A stretch of DNA of 64,000 nucleotides from Campanula takesimana (GCA_026119855.1 JAOWBW010000191.1:62001-126000), one strand, 5' to 3'. Shown: positions 22,581 through 34,061, numbered from the stretch's first letter. The notes: a model not told the origin generated them from the letters alone. Translations and numbers: made by a program.

Positions 22581-22684
22581 GGTGAATTATGGGGCAAGTG
22601 GGTAGATCCAATATTTAATTAAACGAGTTTCTCATTTTTGTTTTTAAATGTTTATGTAGAAGAAGGTTGTTGATCTTTCAATTT

Positions 22685-22868
22685 TTTATAGGGCAATGCT
22701 AGACTTACAAAATAAGGTTACAAAATGAAGGATACAAGATGTGGTTGCGATATTTTATTGGCTACATCGATAGTGGACCCGACACACTCTAATTAAAAAC
22801 ACCAATACAATTATGACACCTCATTTTGTAAGCCACATTTTTGTAGCCGTTTTTTGTAACTTTATTAT
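22685..22868. mobile_element. MITE family with CACTCTAATTAAAAACACC core
   Basis: The ends contain TTACAAAATGAAG and CATTTTTGTAGCC-type inverse sequences. The core GACACACTCTAATTAAAAAC recurs at about 15345-15375 and, inverted, at 38811-38840. It is short and non-coding. Confidence 0.5.
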
Positions 22869-23136
22869 TTCCCTTTTTTATATTTTGTTGTCTTGAGAGT
22901 TGAGACTAATAAATGTTTATACAGATCTGAAATTTATGACGATATATAATTGGGCCACCTATTTAAAGTACTCCTCAAAATATATTACTCCCCTTGTTTT
23001 GTTCATACTGATTTTTTCCACTGCACTGTCTCTATCTTTAACTTGGTTTCACTCTCTATTTTAATTCAACTGTTAACAACAAAACATTTCACTCTCTTTG
23101 TAGTGGTGGAAGCCTGCTTTAAAACCCGATACTAGG

Positions 23137-23854
23137 TTTTGGAGGAAATTAGTTTCTTCTTAAACTATAGAAAGTCCAGTTTTTTGCTACTAGCAAATAT
23201 GGGCAAATAGCAAATAGGTAACTTGTGTTTGTATCACTTTTGCAATTTGGTTCCTGTGTTTGTATTTCTTGCAATCCGATTCATGTGTTTGTCATTTTGT
23301 TGCAAATTGATATAGAACTTAATGAAATTGTTAGTTTTTTAACGAAAAAACAGTCATGTGCATATAACATGTCCTTTTAAAGGGGTATAATTGTCATTTC
23401 TCAAGTGTATGTGTTCATGGCTAGAATGGTTGAAGGAAATTGCTCATTTTGAAAGGAGAAAAGCGAGGGATTCCACCATTAATGGAGGAATGTTGAGGTT
23501 GTTGCCGTTTGATGAAGATTGACGACGGAGCAGCCCTTATCCCACATAACACACACGTGCCTTGCAATACTGCCCTTGTAATGACAATTACACCCTTAAT
23601 AAAAGTCATGTGATATGCACATGACTGTTTTCCGTTAAAAAACTAACATTTTGATAGTTTATATATCAATTTGCAACAAAATGACAAACACAGGAATCGG
23701 GTTGCAAGAAATACAAACACAGGAACCAAATTGCAAAAGTGATACAAACACAAGTAACTAAATTGCAATTGATCATGCAAATACTTGACAAATATTTATG
23801 AATAGTTTGAAAAGCAGGACATTTTATAACATAGAGAAACTAGTTTTCCTAAAA
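23137..23854. mobile_element. 718-bp long-TIR MITE
   Basis: The left arm TTTTGGAGGAAATTAGTTTC is mirrored by GAAACTAGTTTTCCTAAAA at the right. The arms stay complementary for about 200 bp and contain GCAATTTGGTTCCTGTGTTT and its inverse. The unique centre (about 23380-23590) is also present at 7106-7310. The outer ends resemble those of the telomere-like MITEs. Confidence 0.8.
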
Positions 23855-24264
23855 TTTTGTGAAAAACAAATTTATTAAATCCTCATCTAAATCCTCTTAT
23901 TTCAAAACTTTGTTTGATACCTAAATTGCTAGAATAAAAAAATACCTTGGTTTGTGGATATGGCAAAACTTCAAGGATTCGGGCGGTCTTGAGTTGCATT
24001 TCCAACCGGAGATATTGGTATTGTTGATTACCTAAATGTTTGTATTGATACAGCTCTACTATAGATGAATGTTTCTGATCTAATGCCGTGAAGAAGATAA
24101 GAGTGTCTTGTAGAATTTGTGAATGTTGTAACGAAATTTTAATTACAACCATCATATGTTATCTCAAAGCCTCTGATAATTGAATGCTGCCTGATTATAT
24201 ATTTCTCTGTTTCTTGATCTCATCTAGAATGTTTCACTTAGGAGACAAGATAAAGGAGGCCTTC
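23386..24264. repeat. Duplicated segment (copy 2 of 7106-7976)
   Basis: Nearly identical to 7106-7976 and includes the same exon-like minus-strand frame (about 24146-23943). This copy keeps both MITE arms, so it is the better candidate for the ancestral state. Confidence 0.8.
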
Positions 24265-24334
24265 CACCACAAACCCCAAGACCGCGATCATGATAAGATG
24301 AAAGAGAATGACCAGTGGACTTAGATAAATGATA

Positions 24335-24583
24335 CTCCTTCCGTCCCAAAATGATTCACACTTTTTTTGCCGTTACTGCGAAGGATTTTTGATCAATAAT
24401 TTTAGGTTGACTCAATTGCACTAATGAAAATCTAAAACTTGTTATTGACACACCATCAACAATGCTATCAATAATAAGTTTTAGATTTTCATTAGGTTAA
24501 TTAAATCAACCTAAAATCATTGCTCAAAGTTCCTTTGTAGTCACGTCGAAAAAACTGTGAAGATCATTTTGGGACGGAGAGAG
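24335..24583. mobile_element. Stowaway MITE
   Basis: CTCCTTCCGTCCCAAAATGA ... CATTTTGGGACGGAGAGAG, bounded by TA. The arms fold together over most of its length (AAAATCTAAAACTTGTTATTG and its inverse). Confidence 0.85.
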
Positions 24584-24618
24584 TAAGATCTAAGAGAAAA
24601 TGAAACTGAGAACGAAGG

Positions 24619-24800
24619 GAAAAGATAGCTAAGGCCTTGTTTGTTTTTTGAATTCAGATCTGAAATGGGTTTGATTGTCTGAGAGAGTCAGACATTGAAG
24701 CATTAAGTGTTTGTTTTTCCCGATCTGAATCAGACGATAGCCACTTATTTACCTCTGAAGTGTTCAGACATAAAGATGCTTGAAATATTAGCAAACATTT
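24619..24800. mobile_element. Possible hAT-type MITE remnant
   Basis: It starts AAGGCCTTGTTTGTTT, a common hAT-MITE end, followed by CAGATCTGAA and an inverse TTCAGATCGG-like set (TTCCCGATCTGAATCAGA). No matching right end or target duplication was found. Confidence 0.35.
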
Positions 24801-25190
24801 TAGTTGGATTCTTTAGTAGAAAATGTCCATAAGTGTCCATGTCCTGGGGCTGGGGGCCAATAATTTTGAAGACGACCATTTTCTGATATTGACCACTACC
24901 GAGTCCATTCTAAAAGTGGTATGGTCCAAGTTTTTCCCATGCTCATGGTGCCATGGACCATATATCTAATCATATTCCTATTTGAAAATGGTTTCCCACT
25001 GTTGATTATTAAACCACCTTTTTAACTTTGAATTTTATAATAGAAAGAGAATTATTAACATATGAAGGGGTGATTAGCATTAGCAGCATACATACCAGCT
25101 TTGAGAACATCAGCAATTGCATCTCTGGTTGTTTAGCGTAGCCTTGAACATCATGAATTATGGACACTGCATCACAATCTGAAACAAAGT

Positions 25191-25350
25191 AAAGTTCTTG
25201 TGTCTTCTCATTTTGGCAATTTGTTTGTACTTGTTTTCCATTTTGGCAATTTGTTTGTACTCGTTCTCATGTCTTCTCATTTTGGCAATTTGTTTGTACT
25301 CATTTTGGCAAAATCTGAAGTAATGTACCCACACGTCTTCTCATTTTGGA
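25191..25350. repeat. Short tandem repeat (TTTTGGCAATTTGTTTGTAC)
   Basis: A roughly 30-45 bp unit ending in CATTTTGGCAATTTGTTTGT is repeated three times plus partial units. It recurs, expanded, at 51735-51980. Confidence 0.8.
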
Positions 25351-25477
25351 TCATAAATCTGCATTATGAAGCAAGAATTTCCTTTTCACCTTTTTGAAAT
25401 GCCACACATCTCCACATCGAAGGAATAGAATTTGTCCTAAACTGGTCAACTAAACTTAGAGCAAAAGTTAACCAAGT

Positions 25478-25551
25478 GGTTTCGTGGTGTAGTTGGTTAT
25501 CACGTCAGTCTAACACACTGAAGGTCTCCGGTTCGAACCCGGGCGAAGCCA
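25478..25551 (+). tRNA. tRNA-Val (anticodon AAC)
   Basis: 74 nt. The acceptor stem GGTTTCG pairs with CGAAGCC (one G-U pair). The anticodon stem-loop TCAGT-CTAACAC-ACTGA places AAC at positions 34-36. The T arm is CCGG-TTCGAAC-CCGG and the discriminator base is A. A T-run (about 25559-25566) follows as an RNA polymerase III terminator. An identical copy lies at 52963-53036. It decodes GTT, and GTC after wobble modification. Confidence 0.95.
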
Positions 25552-26806
25552 ATTAGCCTTTTTTTTCCCCTTCACTAATGCTCTATTTGACTATGCAACC
25601 TCTCCCCCCCACCCCTTTCATTAAAACCTATAATCCATATAAATTTCTTTGCAATTTGTAATAATCCCGCTGTCGCGAATTTATGGCCATTGTCCTTTTA
25701 AGATTAAGAAAGTTAACTTTGAAAGAATTTCATTAGCAAGTGTACTAAGTTACATAGCCTTCTCCCAGTCCAAAAATGAGTCCACATTTCATTTTTTGGG
25801 ATGTCAAAAGAATGAGTGTCCACTTTACTTTAAGGAGTGTTTGAGATTTTGAGGTCTAAACTGCACTTAGTTTGGAAAAAACATTTTCAAGAAAGTGCCT
25901 GCCAGTTGCTTGATATAATGCTCAAATGAGTGTAAAGATCTGGTTTGGTAAAAAGTTCGACTTTATCTCAAATGGAGCACAATATTCCATAGAACCCCAA
26001 GTTCCATAAATCCCTCAAGTACTTGAATCTATCCCTTGATTCATGTTCTTTGGCCTGCAAATCATAAGAACCAATTCGCATTACTTTCTGCTGTCACTAT
26101 TCAATATCAATATTGGACCCTTGTATCAGTGCCTAATAAATGCATGATGCTATAAGATATCTTTGACAGATCCTTGATTGTTATTTTCAGGAAACTTTAT
26201 AGAGCTATACGTTGGAACATGAAATTCAAGCCTTGGAATCGGAGTAAGAGCATCTGAAATTCGAATCATTGCTGGTACACGAGATTGTCGTGGATAATAT
26301 GAACCAGATCTTTTACCCCTTTGTTTTTCCATCATTGATATAGATTGTCCTGGATCTGTGATTTGCAATAGCTGTGGAGAGCTCCATTTGAATAGTGTCT
26401 GATGGTATGAACCTGAAACTTAGCACCTATCTTTTACCTCTTTGTTCTTCCATCTCTTCCTCTCTGTTTTGCTATTTGTGTTGTGTTTGTATTAATGGAT
26501 GACTTTTAACTATCTCCGTCAAGTCAGTGCTCCATCTTTTTTATGACTAAAAGGTTTAATGCCTTCCTACATGGTTTTCAGAATAATGGCAATCAGACAG
26601 TTCTGAAAAATGCTACGTAGTAGTATTACATTTTTTAGTTGAATTTATGTCGGTGAAAAAACACTTTTTAGAACAAAAAATAACATGATCATGAAATATA
26701 ATCTCACAAAGATTTATTTAGTTGCTAGAAGTAAAGGGAATAGGCTATGAGCCCTTGAGAAACATGTACAACTTCAAACCTATATTTTCCGTTTTTATGT
26801 AAATTT

Positions 26807-28374
26807 TCAGTCACTGCATGTATCAACCCCTGACATTTTGGCAAAACAGGATGGAAAGAACTCTGCCAAGTCATTCAATGATTTATATGAAGAACCACCT
26901 TCCTGAACACAATCTCTGATCTTCTCCTTCATCTCAACAGCTCTTTCCCTTATTTCCTCCCCTTCGTTCTCGACCAGCAATGTTCTGATCGCACTTGCTA
27001 TCTTCCCTCTTTCCAAAACTGCTTCTAATTCAATTCCAACTTTCCATTCATAAGTCAAGTACCTTGAATTCACCTTTTGGTCAGCGATTAACGGTCTGCA
27101 TATCATTGGAACCCCTTCTGACATACTCTCCAAGCACGAATTCCAACCACAATGGCTCCAAAAACCTCCCACCGCCTTATGTGCTAAGACCTTCTTTTGA
27201 GGTGCCCAAGTCACTATACACCCTCTTTCTAATATCTGTTCAATAACACCTTCGGGTAAGCGCGCAAACCAATATTCATCAGAACCGTGAACGGAGCCAG
27301 GTCGAACCACCCATAGAAATGGCTGGCCACTAATGGCCAGGCCACAAGCTGTCTCGACTAGTTCTTTCTTATCCATTTTTGCCACGCTTCCTAAGCTTGC
27401 ATAAATAACCGAATTAGGAGCTTGCATGTCAAGCCATTTAAGGCAATTCTGATCCTCCTTTATAAAACCAGTCGATCCAGCTGAACCAAATTTATGCAAA
27501 GGGCCTATTGGGAACACCGGAACTTGATAATCTTTCTGGAGTTTTAATAGTGATGCATTCTCAAGGAAGTCAATTGTGTTCCAGATTAAGCCTGATGTTG
27601 TACTTTTTGTGTCACTTGCATTTGCTGATGACTGCAATGCAAGTTCAGCAAAATTGTCCAAAATTGGCAGATCCTTAAACCGGAGGGGATAGTGTTCAGG
27701 CACCAATTCCTCCAACTTCGAATCTGTCATAAAATATAGCATGGTCAATAAAATTGAATAATAATTATATTGGTCATTACTAATTTTGATTCACATGAAA
27801 CAACTTAGAAATCAAAGCATGTAACATCTAATGTTGCTTTTTTTTTTTTTTTTCTTTTTCGTGTAAGAATTTCTTTATAGGGACATTGACTTGTACCTGG
27901 TACTGGGATGAAACCTTGTTCATGGATCTGATGAAGGGTTTGGTAAGCATGCATATAAGAAGCATTGCTGGACATAAAATTAAAGCTCGGAAGTTTCAGA
28001 TTACTCGCTATAGCTTCTGGAAAGTGCATGACAAGATCGTGGATGACCCCAAGAACTCTATCATTTGACTCTTCTACTTCCATCATACGAGCCAAACGTT
28101 CCTGGAATTCTGTTTTGGAGATGTCGTCAATAATTTCTAGCAATGTTACACCTTTGGCAATCTCTTCCTTGGTTAGTTTGCCTGAAAAAGTTTGGAAGGC
28201 AAAATCTGGATGGTTCCGAGGATCAGGAGAGTTGAGTTTGGTGTGTATAACTGTTATGGAGAAGCCTTTGGAATGAAGAACAGAACCTAACTGAAGCATT
28301 GCCGCCATGTGACCCAGAAGTGGAGGTGGGACTAACACCAGTCTTCCCCGTCGTTGTGTTCCTTGCTTTTCCAT
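26807..28374 (-). CDS. UGT-4: UGT76-like UDP-glucosyltransferase
   Basis: Exon 1 is 28374-27897 (donor CCAG|GTACAAG). Exon 2 is 27723-26807 (acceptor TGACAG|ATT). The intron is 173 nt with a long A-tract on the coding strand. The protein is 464 residues. The start MEKQGTQRRG was chosen because it aligns with family starts; an upstream in-frame ATG at 28485 would add 37 residues and is judged 5' leader. His22 lies in an unusual PLLGHMAAML (most relatives have GHxxPML), and Asp113 in VIHDLVMHF completes the dyad. The PSPG box, residues 332-375, starts WAPQKKVLAH, has GFWSHCGWNS and ends ADQ, consistent with UDP-glucose. The C-terminal tail SCFAKMSGVDTCSD is longer than in UGT-1 and UGT-3. Likely soluble and cytosolic; the acceptor is unknown. 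It sits 1.9 kb downstream of UGT-5 on the same strand, and its duplicate is UGT-6. Confidence 0.9.
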
Positions 28375-28890
28375 CTCACAGTCTCTCTTTGCTTGAGGTA
28401 CGAATTTCTGAATCTGAAGTCTAGAATGCCTATTACGGATATTAAATCTTCCTTGCATCAACATAGTAGTCATCAAAAAACACAAAAATAATGATGATAA
28501 TAATGATAATCTGCAGTTTGTTGCTACAAACTTATATCTAATATAAAGTGTGGCTTTTTATGAAAATACTTTCGGCATTCTTGTTATGATGCTTATCCAT
28601 GTTTTGTCTTTTCGTTTGTTGTTTGGTTGACACGATCCGGCAGTTGCTAGCTTGAATGGGTAATTAACAAACCTAGAATCCGTTGCGTGTAACTATCAAA
28701 AGCTTTGTTTATTCTGTCTTTCAGAAGGTGTGTTTGTTTATTTAGGTGAACTGTGATTTGTAGATTATGAAAAACATTATTGCTGATTACCGTCTATCAA
28801 AGTAATGACATTTTATTATATATTCTGTTCCTATGATTGACTAACATATTTTTACTACTAGTATTATTTTTTTTATTTTCTATTATAATA

Positions 28891-29069
28891 CTCCCTCCGT
28901 CCCAAAATGATCTTCACATTTGACTATTCAAACTTTTTAAGGATATGAACGCTTGATTCACTAGTCATGTTTTGTTTGGGCACTTCTAAGCCTAGGTAGT
29001 AGAAATGTGAAGAATTTTTTGGGACAATGAAAAATGCCAAATGAGAAGATCATTTTGGGACGGAGGGAG
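28891..29069. mobile_element. Stowaway MITE
   Basis: CTCCCTCCGTCCCAAAATGA ... CATTTTGGGACGGAGGGAG between TA dinucleotides, upstream of UGT-4. The copy at 56255-56433 is its duplicate. Confidence 0.9.
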
Positions 29070-30277
29070 TAACTACTGTATTATGTTCCATTTTCTCCTT
29101 GAGTTTCAGTGGGATTGTCACACCATATTGACAATGGTGAGAGAAAAAACCAGTCTTTTGAGTCTTGTTTTTTAAACGTACCGCTGGAAATTTTTACCGT
29201 TAGAAAATATATGCAAAACAATAGCTTGGTGCCTTGGTAGCTCAGGAATGTACACCAAAAGACCTGCAAAAATGTTGGTTCATTTAAAGACGGAGCGAAT
29301 AGTTCTTGGTTTTAATTTGATTGCAATTTGTAATAGACCCTCCATTTTAAATGAATCTGTTTTTGTCTTTGCAAGAAAATTACGAAAGTTAATTAACTTT
29401 CAAATCAACTTAGTAACAAATGAACACTCATTTAGTGATGGGGGGAGTGATATCTGGAGATCTAGACGTTTGTCAGCTTGGAAAACATCTCCAGCAAGGT
29501 GCACACTACTTGCTTGATGAAATGCCCAAATGAATGTAACAATTAGGTGTGGTAAGAAATTTGGCTTTATCTCCCAACATCCATCCATTTCTTAGAAACG
29601 AATAGTGATTCTTACAGTGAGATTGATATCTGGAGATCTAGACGTTTACTAGGTAGCCGTTTGCCACGAAATCTACTATATACATGAAATTGTTGTGCAC
29701 AGTTCCGATGTTCTTCAATCATTATACTTAGATTTTTCTGGAACTATGATTTGCAGTTGCTGTTTGGAGCTTCAAGGCATTGTCGATGATTCTGGATTAA
29801 TTGACAGAGCCCAGTTGAGCATAAGTCATGTGCCCTCCAGAATGGGCTTGCAACAGGTACCTGTTTTTTTTTAACTCTTTGCTCTTCCATCTCCGCCTCT
29901 CTACTCATTTCTTTTGCTAGTATATGTGGACTTTCAAGTATACCATAAAATGAATCTGAAGTAGATACTCCATCTTTTTATGGCGTAAGGTTTAGCTCCT
30001 ATCTACGGGTTTCAGATGATGTAGTGGGATTAGACAACTCTGGAATATGTCGTCAGAATATTTCTTTTCTTCAGTTAAATTTTGCCAGTCCAAAAATTTA
30101 AGCACTTTAGGAACCAAGAAAAGCATGTTGAGCATAATCTCCGAAAAAAAAGGATTATTTAGATGCTAGAATCAACAGGAATAGGGTACAAGCCCTTGGG
30201 AAACAAAAACACCAGTTTAAAACCTATATTTTCTTTCCTAAATAGATATTCAGCCACAGTGCTTAGGTTTCCATTTC
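29070..30277. other. UGT-5 3' flank, paralogous to the UGT-4 3' flank
   Basis: No gene is recognised. Stretches such as GCTTGATGAAATGCCCAAATG (about 29510), GATTTGCAGTTGCTG (about 29750) and TAGATGCTAGAATCA...AAGCCCTTGGGAAAC (about 30160) line up with 25910, 26360 and 26720 downstream of UGT-4, with many substitutions. Confidence 0.6.
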
Positions 30278-31942
30278 TTAGTGTGCATCAAGCCCTTGTC
30301 GAATTGGCAAACATGATGGTAAAAAGTTTGCCAAGTCATTCAAGGATTTGTATGAAGAACCGCCTTCCTGAACACAAGCTCTGATCTTCTCCTTCATCTC
30401 AATAGCTCTTTTCCGTATCTCTGTCCCTTCTTTCTCCACCAACAGTTTTCTAATCGCACTCGCTATCTCACTTCTCTCCAAAACTTGTTCTAGCTCAAGT
30501 CCAACCTTCCATACATAAGTCAAGTACCTCGCATTCACCTTTTGGTCAACAAAACATGGCCTACATATCATCGGGACACCTTCCGAAATACATTCTAACG
30601 ACGAATTCCACCCACAATGGCTCCAAAACCCTCCCACAGAACCATGTGCTAAAACTTCCTTCTGTGGAGCCCATCTCACTACGCACCCTCTGTTTCCTAC
30701 TTTTTCAATAAAACCATCTGGCAAAAACTCAATCGTTTCAGAACCATGAACAACTGAGCCAGGTCGGACCACCCACAAAAATGGCTGATCACTATTAGCC
30801 AGTCCCCAAGCTGTCTCGACTAGCTCTTTCTTGTCCATGGTTGCTGCACTCCCTAAGCTAGCATAAATAACTGAGTTAGGAGCTTGTTTGTCAAGCCATT
30901 CAATGCAACTCTGGTCCTCCTTTAGAAAACTTGTTGATTTTGTTGAACCAAATTTATGCAGAGGGCCTACTGGGAACACCGGAACTTGGAAATGCTTTTG
31001 GAGCTTTTGTAGTGATGATTGCTCGAGGTAGTCAATTGTGTTCCATATGATGGCTGAAGTAGTTCTCGTGCCACTCGTAATTGCTAGCAATTTTAATGTA
31101 ATTTCATGATTATTGGTAATCGGTAGATCCTTAAACCGGAGGGGGTAGAGTTCAGGCACCAAATCCTTCGATATAGAATCTGTCGTAACAAAATAGCACC
31201 ATCAGTAACTTTGATATCATCATATAAACAAATAAAGCATGATTCATAAAAACATTCACATGCCAAGTGGGACATTATGTAGTAGGACTGAAGGAATACA
31301 GTATTGGTATTTGGTACATAGTACAACTTAGAAAATAAGCTGTCATTGGGCAACTTGGTGCTACAAGAGCTCATACTGTGTGTGGTGGGTCCAAAAGAAA
31401 TACTTCATTAACTTTCAAGAATTTCCTAAATAGTGGGAACGGTAAAATTTCATTTTTACGGGGTAAAAACTTGTACCTTGTACTGGAATGTAACCTTCTT
31501 GATGGATCCGAGGAACAGCGAGATAAGCGTGCAAGAAAGAAGCATTGCTAGTTCGGAAAACAAAGCTCGGAATTTTCAGTTTACTAGCAATATCCTCTGG
31601 AAAGTACATAATATCATCGTGTATAATTCCTAGCAGTCTATCATTTGGCTCCTGTACTTCCATCATACTAACCAAATGTTCTTGGAACTCTGTTTTGTAG
31701 TTGTCGTTGAGATTTTCAACGAACGCTAAACCTAATTTTTCAAGGTCATCATCGGTTAGATTGTCAGATAAAGCGTGGAAGGAAAAATCTATATGGTTGG
31801 AGTAATCTGGAGAGTTGTACTTTGTGTGTACAACAGTTATAGAGAAGCCTTTGGAATGAAGAGCAGAGCCTAGCTGAAGCATCGGAGTCATGTGGCCTTG
31901 GAATGGAGCTGGCACGAGTACCAGGTTTCCTCGTTTTCCCAT
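30278..31942 (-). CDS. UGT-5: UGT76-like UDP-glucosyltransferase
   Basis: Exon 1 is 31942-31477 (donor CAAG|GTACAAG). Exon 2 is 31179-30278 (acceptor CGACAG|ATT). The intron is 297 nt. The protein is 455 residues and starts MGKRGNLVLVPAPFQGHMTP. Catalytic His17 (QGHMTP) and Asp109 (IIHDDIMYF) are both present. The N-terminal HSKGFSITVVHTKYNSPDYS and PLRFKDLP motifs are UGT76-like. The PSPG box, residues 325-368, reads WAPQKEVLAH, then GFWSHCGWNS, ending VDQ, consistent with UDP-glucose as donor. A TATA-like CTATATATGA lies near 32010-32020, about 70 nt upstream of the ATG. Its leader is a CT-rich tract (31945-31970). Its nearest relatives here are UGT-7 (four residue changes seen) and, more distantly, UGT-4. 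Likely cytosolic; the acceptor is not predictable. Confidence 0.92.
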
Positions 31943-32009
31943 CTCTCTCCCTCTCTCTTTCTCTCTCTCAGAAGTTTGTATATCTAAACTCCGTTAATTT
32001 AGAATCATA

Positions 32010-32020
32010 TATAGAAATTG
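32010..32020 (-). promoter_or_regulatory. TATA box of UGT-5
   Basis: The minus strand reads TTCTATATATG about 70 nt from the ATG. The same sequence is kept upstream of UGT-7 (about 59430-59440). Confidence 0.55.
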
Positions 32021-32434
32021 TCAGAAAGCGATGATAATAACAATAACAATAAAAGGTAGGATGTGCGATTTGCCGTAAGAAAATCATGGAGAATGACATC
32101 AAATGTAAAATGCGAAATACTTTCGGCTTTCTTGTTATACTCTGTATCTATGTTTTGTTAGTTTGTTAGTTGTTTGATTGATTGATTCCTTCTGGAAGTG
32201 CCCAGGTAAGGAAAAGACCAAGAATACGTATATACCTAAAGCTTTGTGTATATATAATGGGTCTTTTAATCTGTTTGGTTTTAGAGAAAGAGCGGCAAAA
32301 ACAACGGGGTCGTAGTCAGTACCTAGGTTTTCTGCGAGGAGAACAAAGAGGTCCAATATTGTCTTAGCCATCATCATTCAAGTTTATACGTTTGAAATAC
32401 TAATTGTACTAGTTACTCGGTCGAAATGAATGTA

Positions 32435-32686
32435 CTCCATCCGTCCCAGAGTATATGTCCACCTTTTCTTTTTAGTCCGTCCCAGAGTATATGTCCACTT
32501 ACAAAAAGGGCAAAGAAATTTTACTATTTCTCCCACTCATTCTCTCTTCATACTTTACTTTTATACTCAAAACACTAATCAACTTACCGTTCATTCTCTC
32601 TCATTCCTTAATTTTATACTCACAAACACTTACATCACTTCCACCATTTCTTAATCTATACTTTGGACGGAGTGGGACGGAGGAAG
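32435..32686. mobile_element. Stowaway MITE
   Basis: CTCCATCCGTCCCAGAGTAT ... GGGACGGAGGAAG between TA. It has an internal duplication of AGTCCGTCCCAGAGTATATG. Its duplicate is at 59856-60100. Confidence 0.85.
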
Positions 32687-32693
32687 TATAATA

Positions 32694-32961
32694 CTCCCTC
32701 TATCCCAGAATGATAGTCCCCCTATTTTCATGGGTATTACGAAGGAACTTTGAGCAGTAATTAAGACTACTTTTAATTATTATAATGAAATTTTTGAAAT
32801 TGTTCTTGATACACCATTATAAATACTGTTAATACTAATTTTTAGATTCGCATTAACATAATCATAAGTAGCCTTTATAATTGCTCAAAGTTCCCTCGTA
32901 GTAACAACTAAAAAAATAGACTATCTTTCTGGACGGAGGGATCTTTCGGGGATGGAGGGAG
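32694..32961. mobile_element. Stowaway MITE
   Basis: CTCCCTCTATCCCAGAATGA ... GGGGATGGAGGGAG between TA. The arms contain TACGAAGGAACTTTGAGCA and its inverse. Its duplicate is at 60108-60375, and a truncated relative is at 41752-41870. Confidence 0.88.
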
Positions 32962-33082
32962 TATTATAACATTTGTTTGTGCATATCCCGATCCAATCTC
33001 AAGATGATATTCACAATGGCGTATCTGCATGGAGACTTTGTGAAAATCCTATCTCATGCGTAAGGTGCATCAGATCAGAGTA

Positions 33083-33373
33083 CTCCCTCCCTATTTCCCG
33101 TTTTAAGGTTCTTACTTCTCTTTTTAGTCCGTCCTAATTTAATTTAAGGTTCTTACTTTGCTTTATTACCTAAAATGGAAAGTGGGATCCACTTGTCATT
33201 CTCACAACAAAAACTCCCTACTCACTTTCTCTCTCCCACTTTACTTTTAATACTCACAACATTTTCTTTTTCTTAATCTCCATATAAAGTCAAACTAGGA
33301 ACTTTAAATTGGGACGTTTAAATTGGGACGGAGGGAAAGTCAAACTAGGAACTTTAAATTGGGACGGAGGGAG
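33083..33373. mobile_element. Stowaway MITE
   Basis: CTCCCTCCCTATTTCCCG ... GGGACGGAGGGAG between TA. The right end is present more than once in tandem (about 33310-33373). Its duplicate is at 60498-60774. A further degenerate one follows at about 33380-33517. Confidence 0.8.
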
Positions 33374-33566
33374 TATTTCATACCGTCCCAAATGCACCGT
33401 TCCAAAATGCTACTAATCCCTGTCTTTAAACATATGTCTAAATTGTTTTCAAATTTACTCTTGATTTAGAACAAATTTGAAAGTTTTTCATACATTCTTT
33501 TCAGGACGGAGGCAGTACAATAAGAAAATTGAACGCAAAGCGTATTATTTTATTAGCAGTTAGTTT

Positions 33567-34061
33567 TTTTTTTCGAAATCAAACTGCCATTACATTAAAA
33601 TCAAGGGTAAAACCATACAAATATGAGTAGGCTCTCTACAAATATCAGAGGCTCAACCCAAATGTTATCAACCATTACATTGGCATTTTGAATTACACTA
33701 GAAATGTAAAAAAGAGGGATGAAAAAGTAGGGTGTTCATACAAGTATCATTATTAAGCCTTGGATCACCCAAAATCTGGATTTTATGACCATTCTCGATC
33801 TTCCAACATGTACCCGTTGTAAAAATATCTTGGGATGCACAGATACCTCTCCAAGCGTAGCTTGGACACTGCCTTATGTTGGCATTCAAAATATCCCCCA
33901 CTGGGAAAAATTTAACTTTGAAAACATGAAAATGTGAGGTCTCCGTGTTGACTGTAACAGCCACACCAAACTTCCCAAGCAATATTGGTTGGAACAAATG
34001 AAGATCGCGAAACTCCGATCCACCCGCTTTTTTCCAAAGTGAATAATGGAAAACAGAAAAA
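33567..34061 (-). mobile_element. LINE (non-LTR retrotransposon) 3' fragment
   Basis: On the minus strand the C-terminal region downstream of the RT domain is readable: FRDLHLFQPILLGKFGVAVT, then FFPVGDILNAN, PSYAWRGICASQDIFTTGTC and WKIENGHKIQILGDPRL. This matches the usual end of plant LINE ORF2. It ends in a poly(A) tail (plus-strand T-run at 33567-33576). The upstream part is cut by the Helitron at 34062. Confidence 0.8.

Larger units (their letters stand above)
25144..33517. repeat. Segmental duplication block, copy 1
   Basis: About 8.4 kb holding a tRNA-Val, UGT-4, UGT-5 and several Stowaways. It matches 51732-60918 in order and orientation with few substitutions. The differences visible are a hAT insertion and about 66 bp of extra tandem repeat in copy 2, about 120 bp present only here (about 25750-25870) and 63 bp present only in copy 2 (about 57629-57691). 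Confidence 0.95.

Noticed and set aside
26150..26368. 72-codon minus-strand frame repeated at 53514-53732
   Set aside because: Its conservation is explained by the recent block duplication. No domain or splice context was seen, and the paralogous flank near 29600 does not keep it.
28375..28485. Upstream start for UGT-4 adding 37 residues
   Set aside because: The extension has no counterpart in UGT-1, -3, -5 or other family members, and MEKQ aligns with known starts. It is treated as leader sequence.
29225..29260. tRNA-like GGTAGCTCAGGAA
   Set aside because: It resembles a D-arm, but no acceptor, anticodon or T arm follows.
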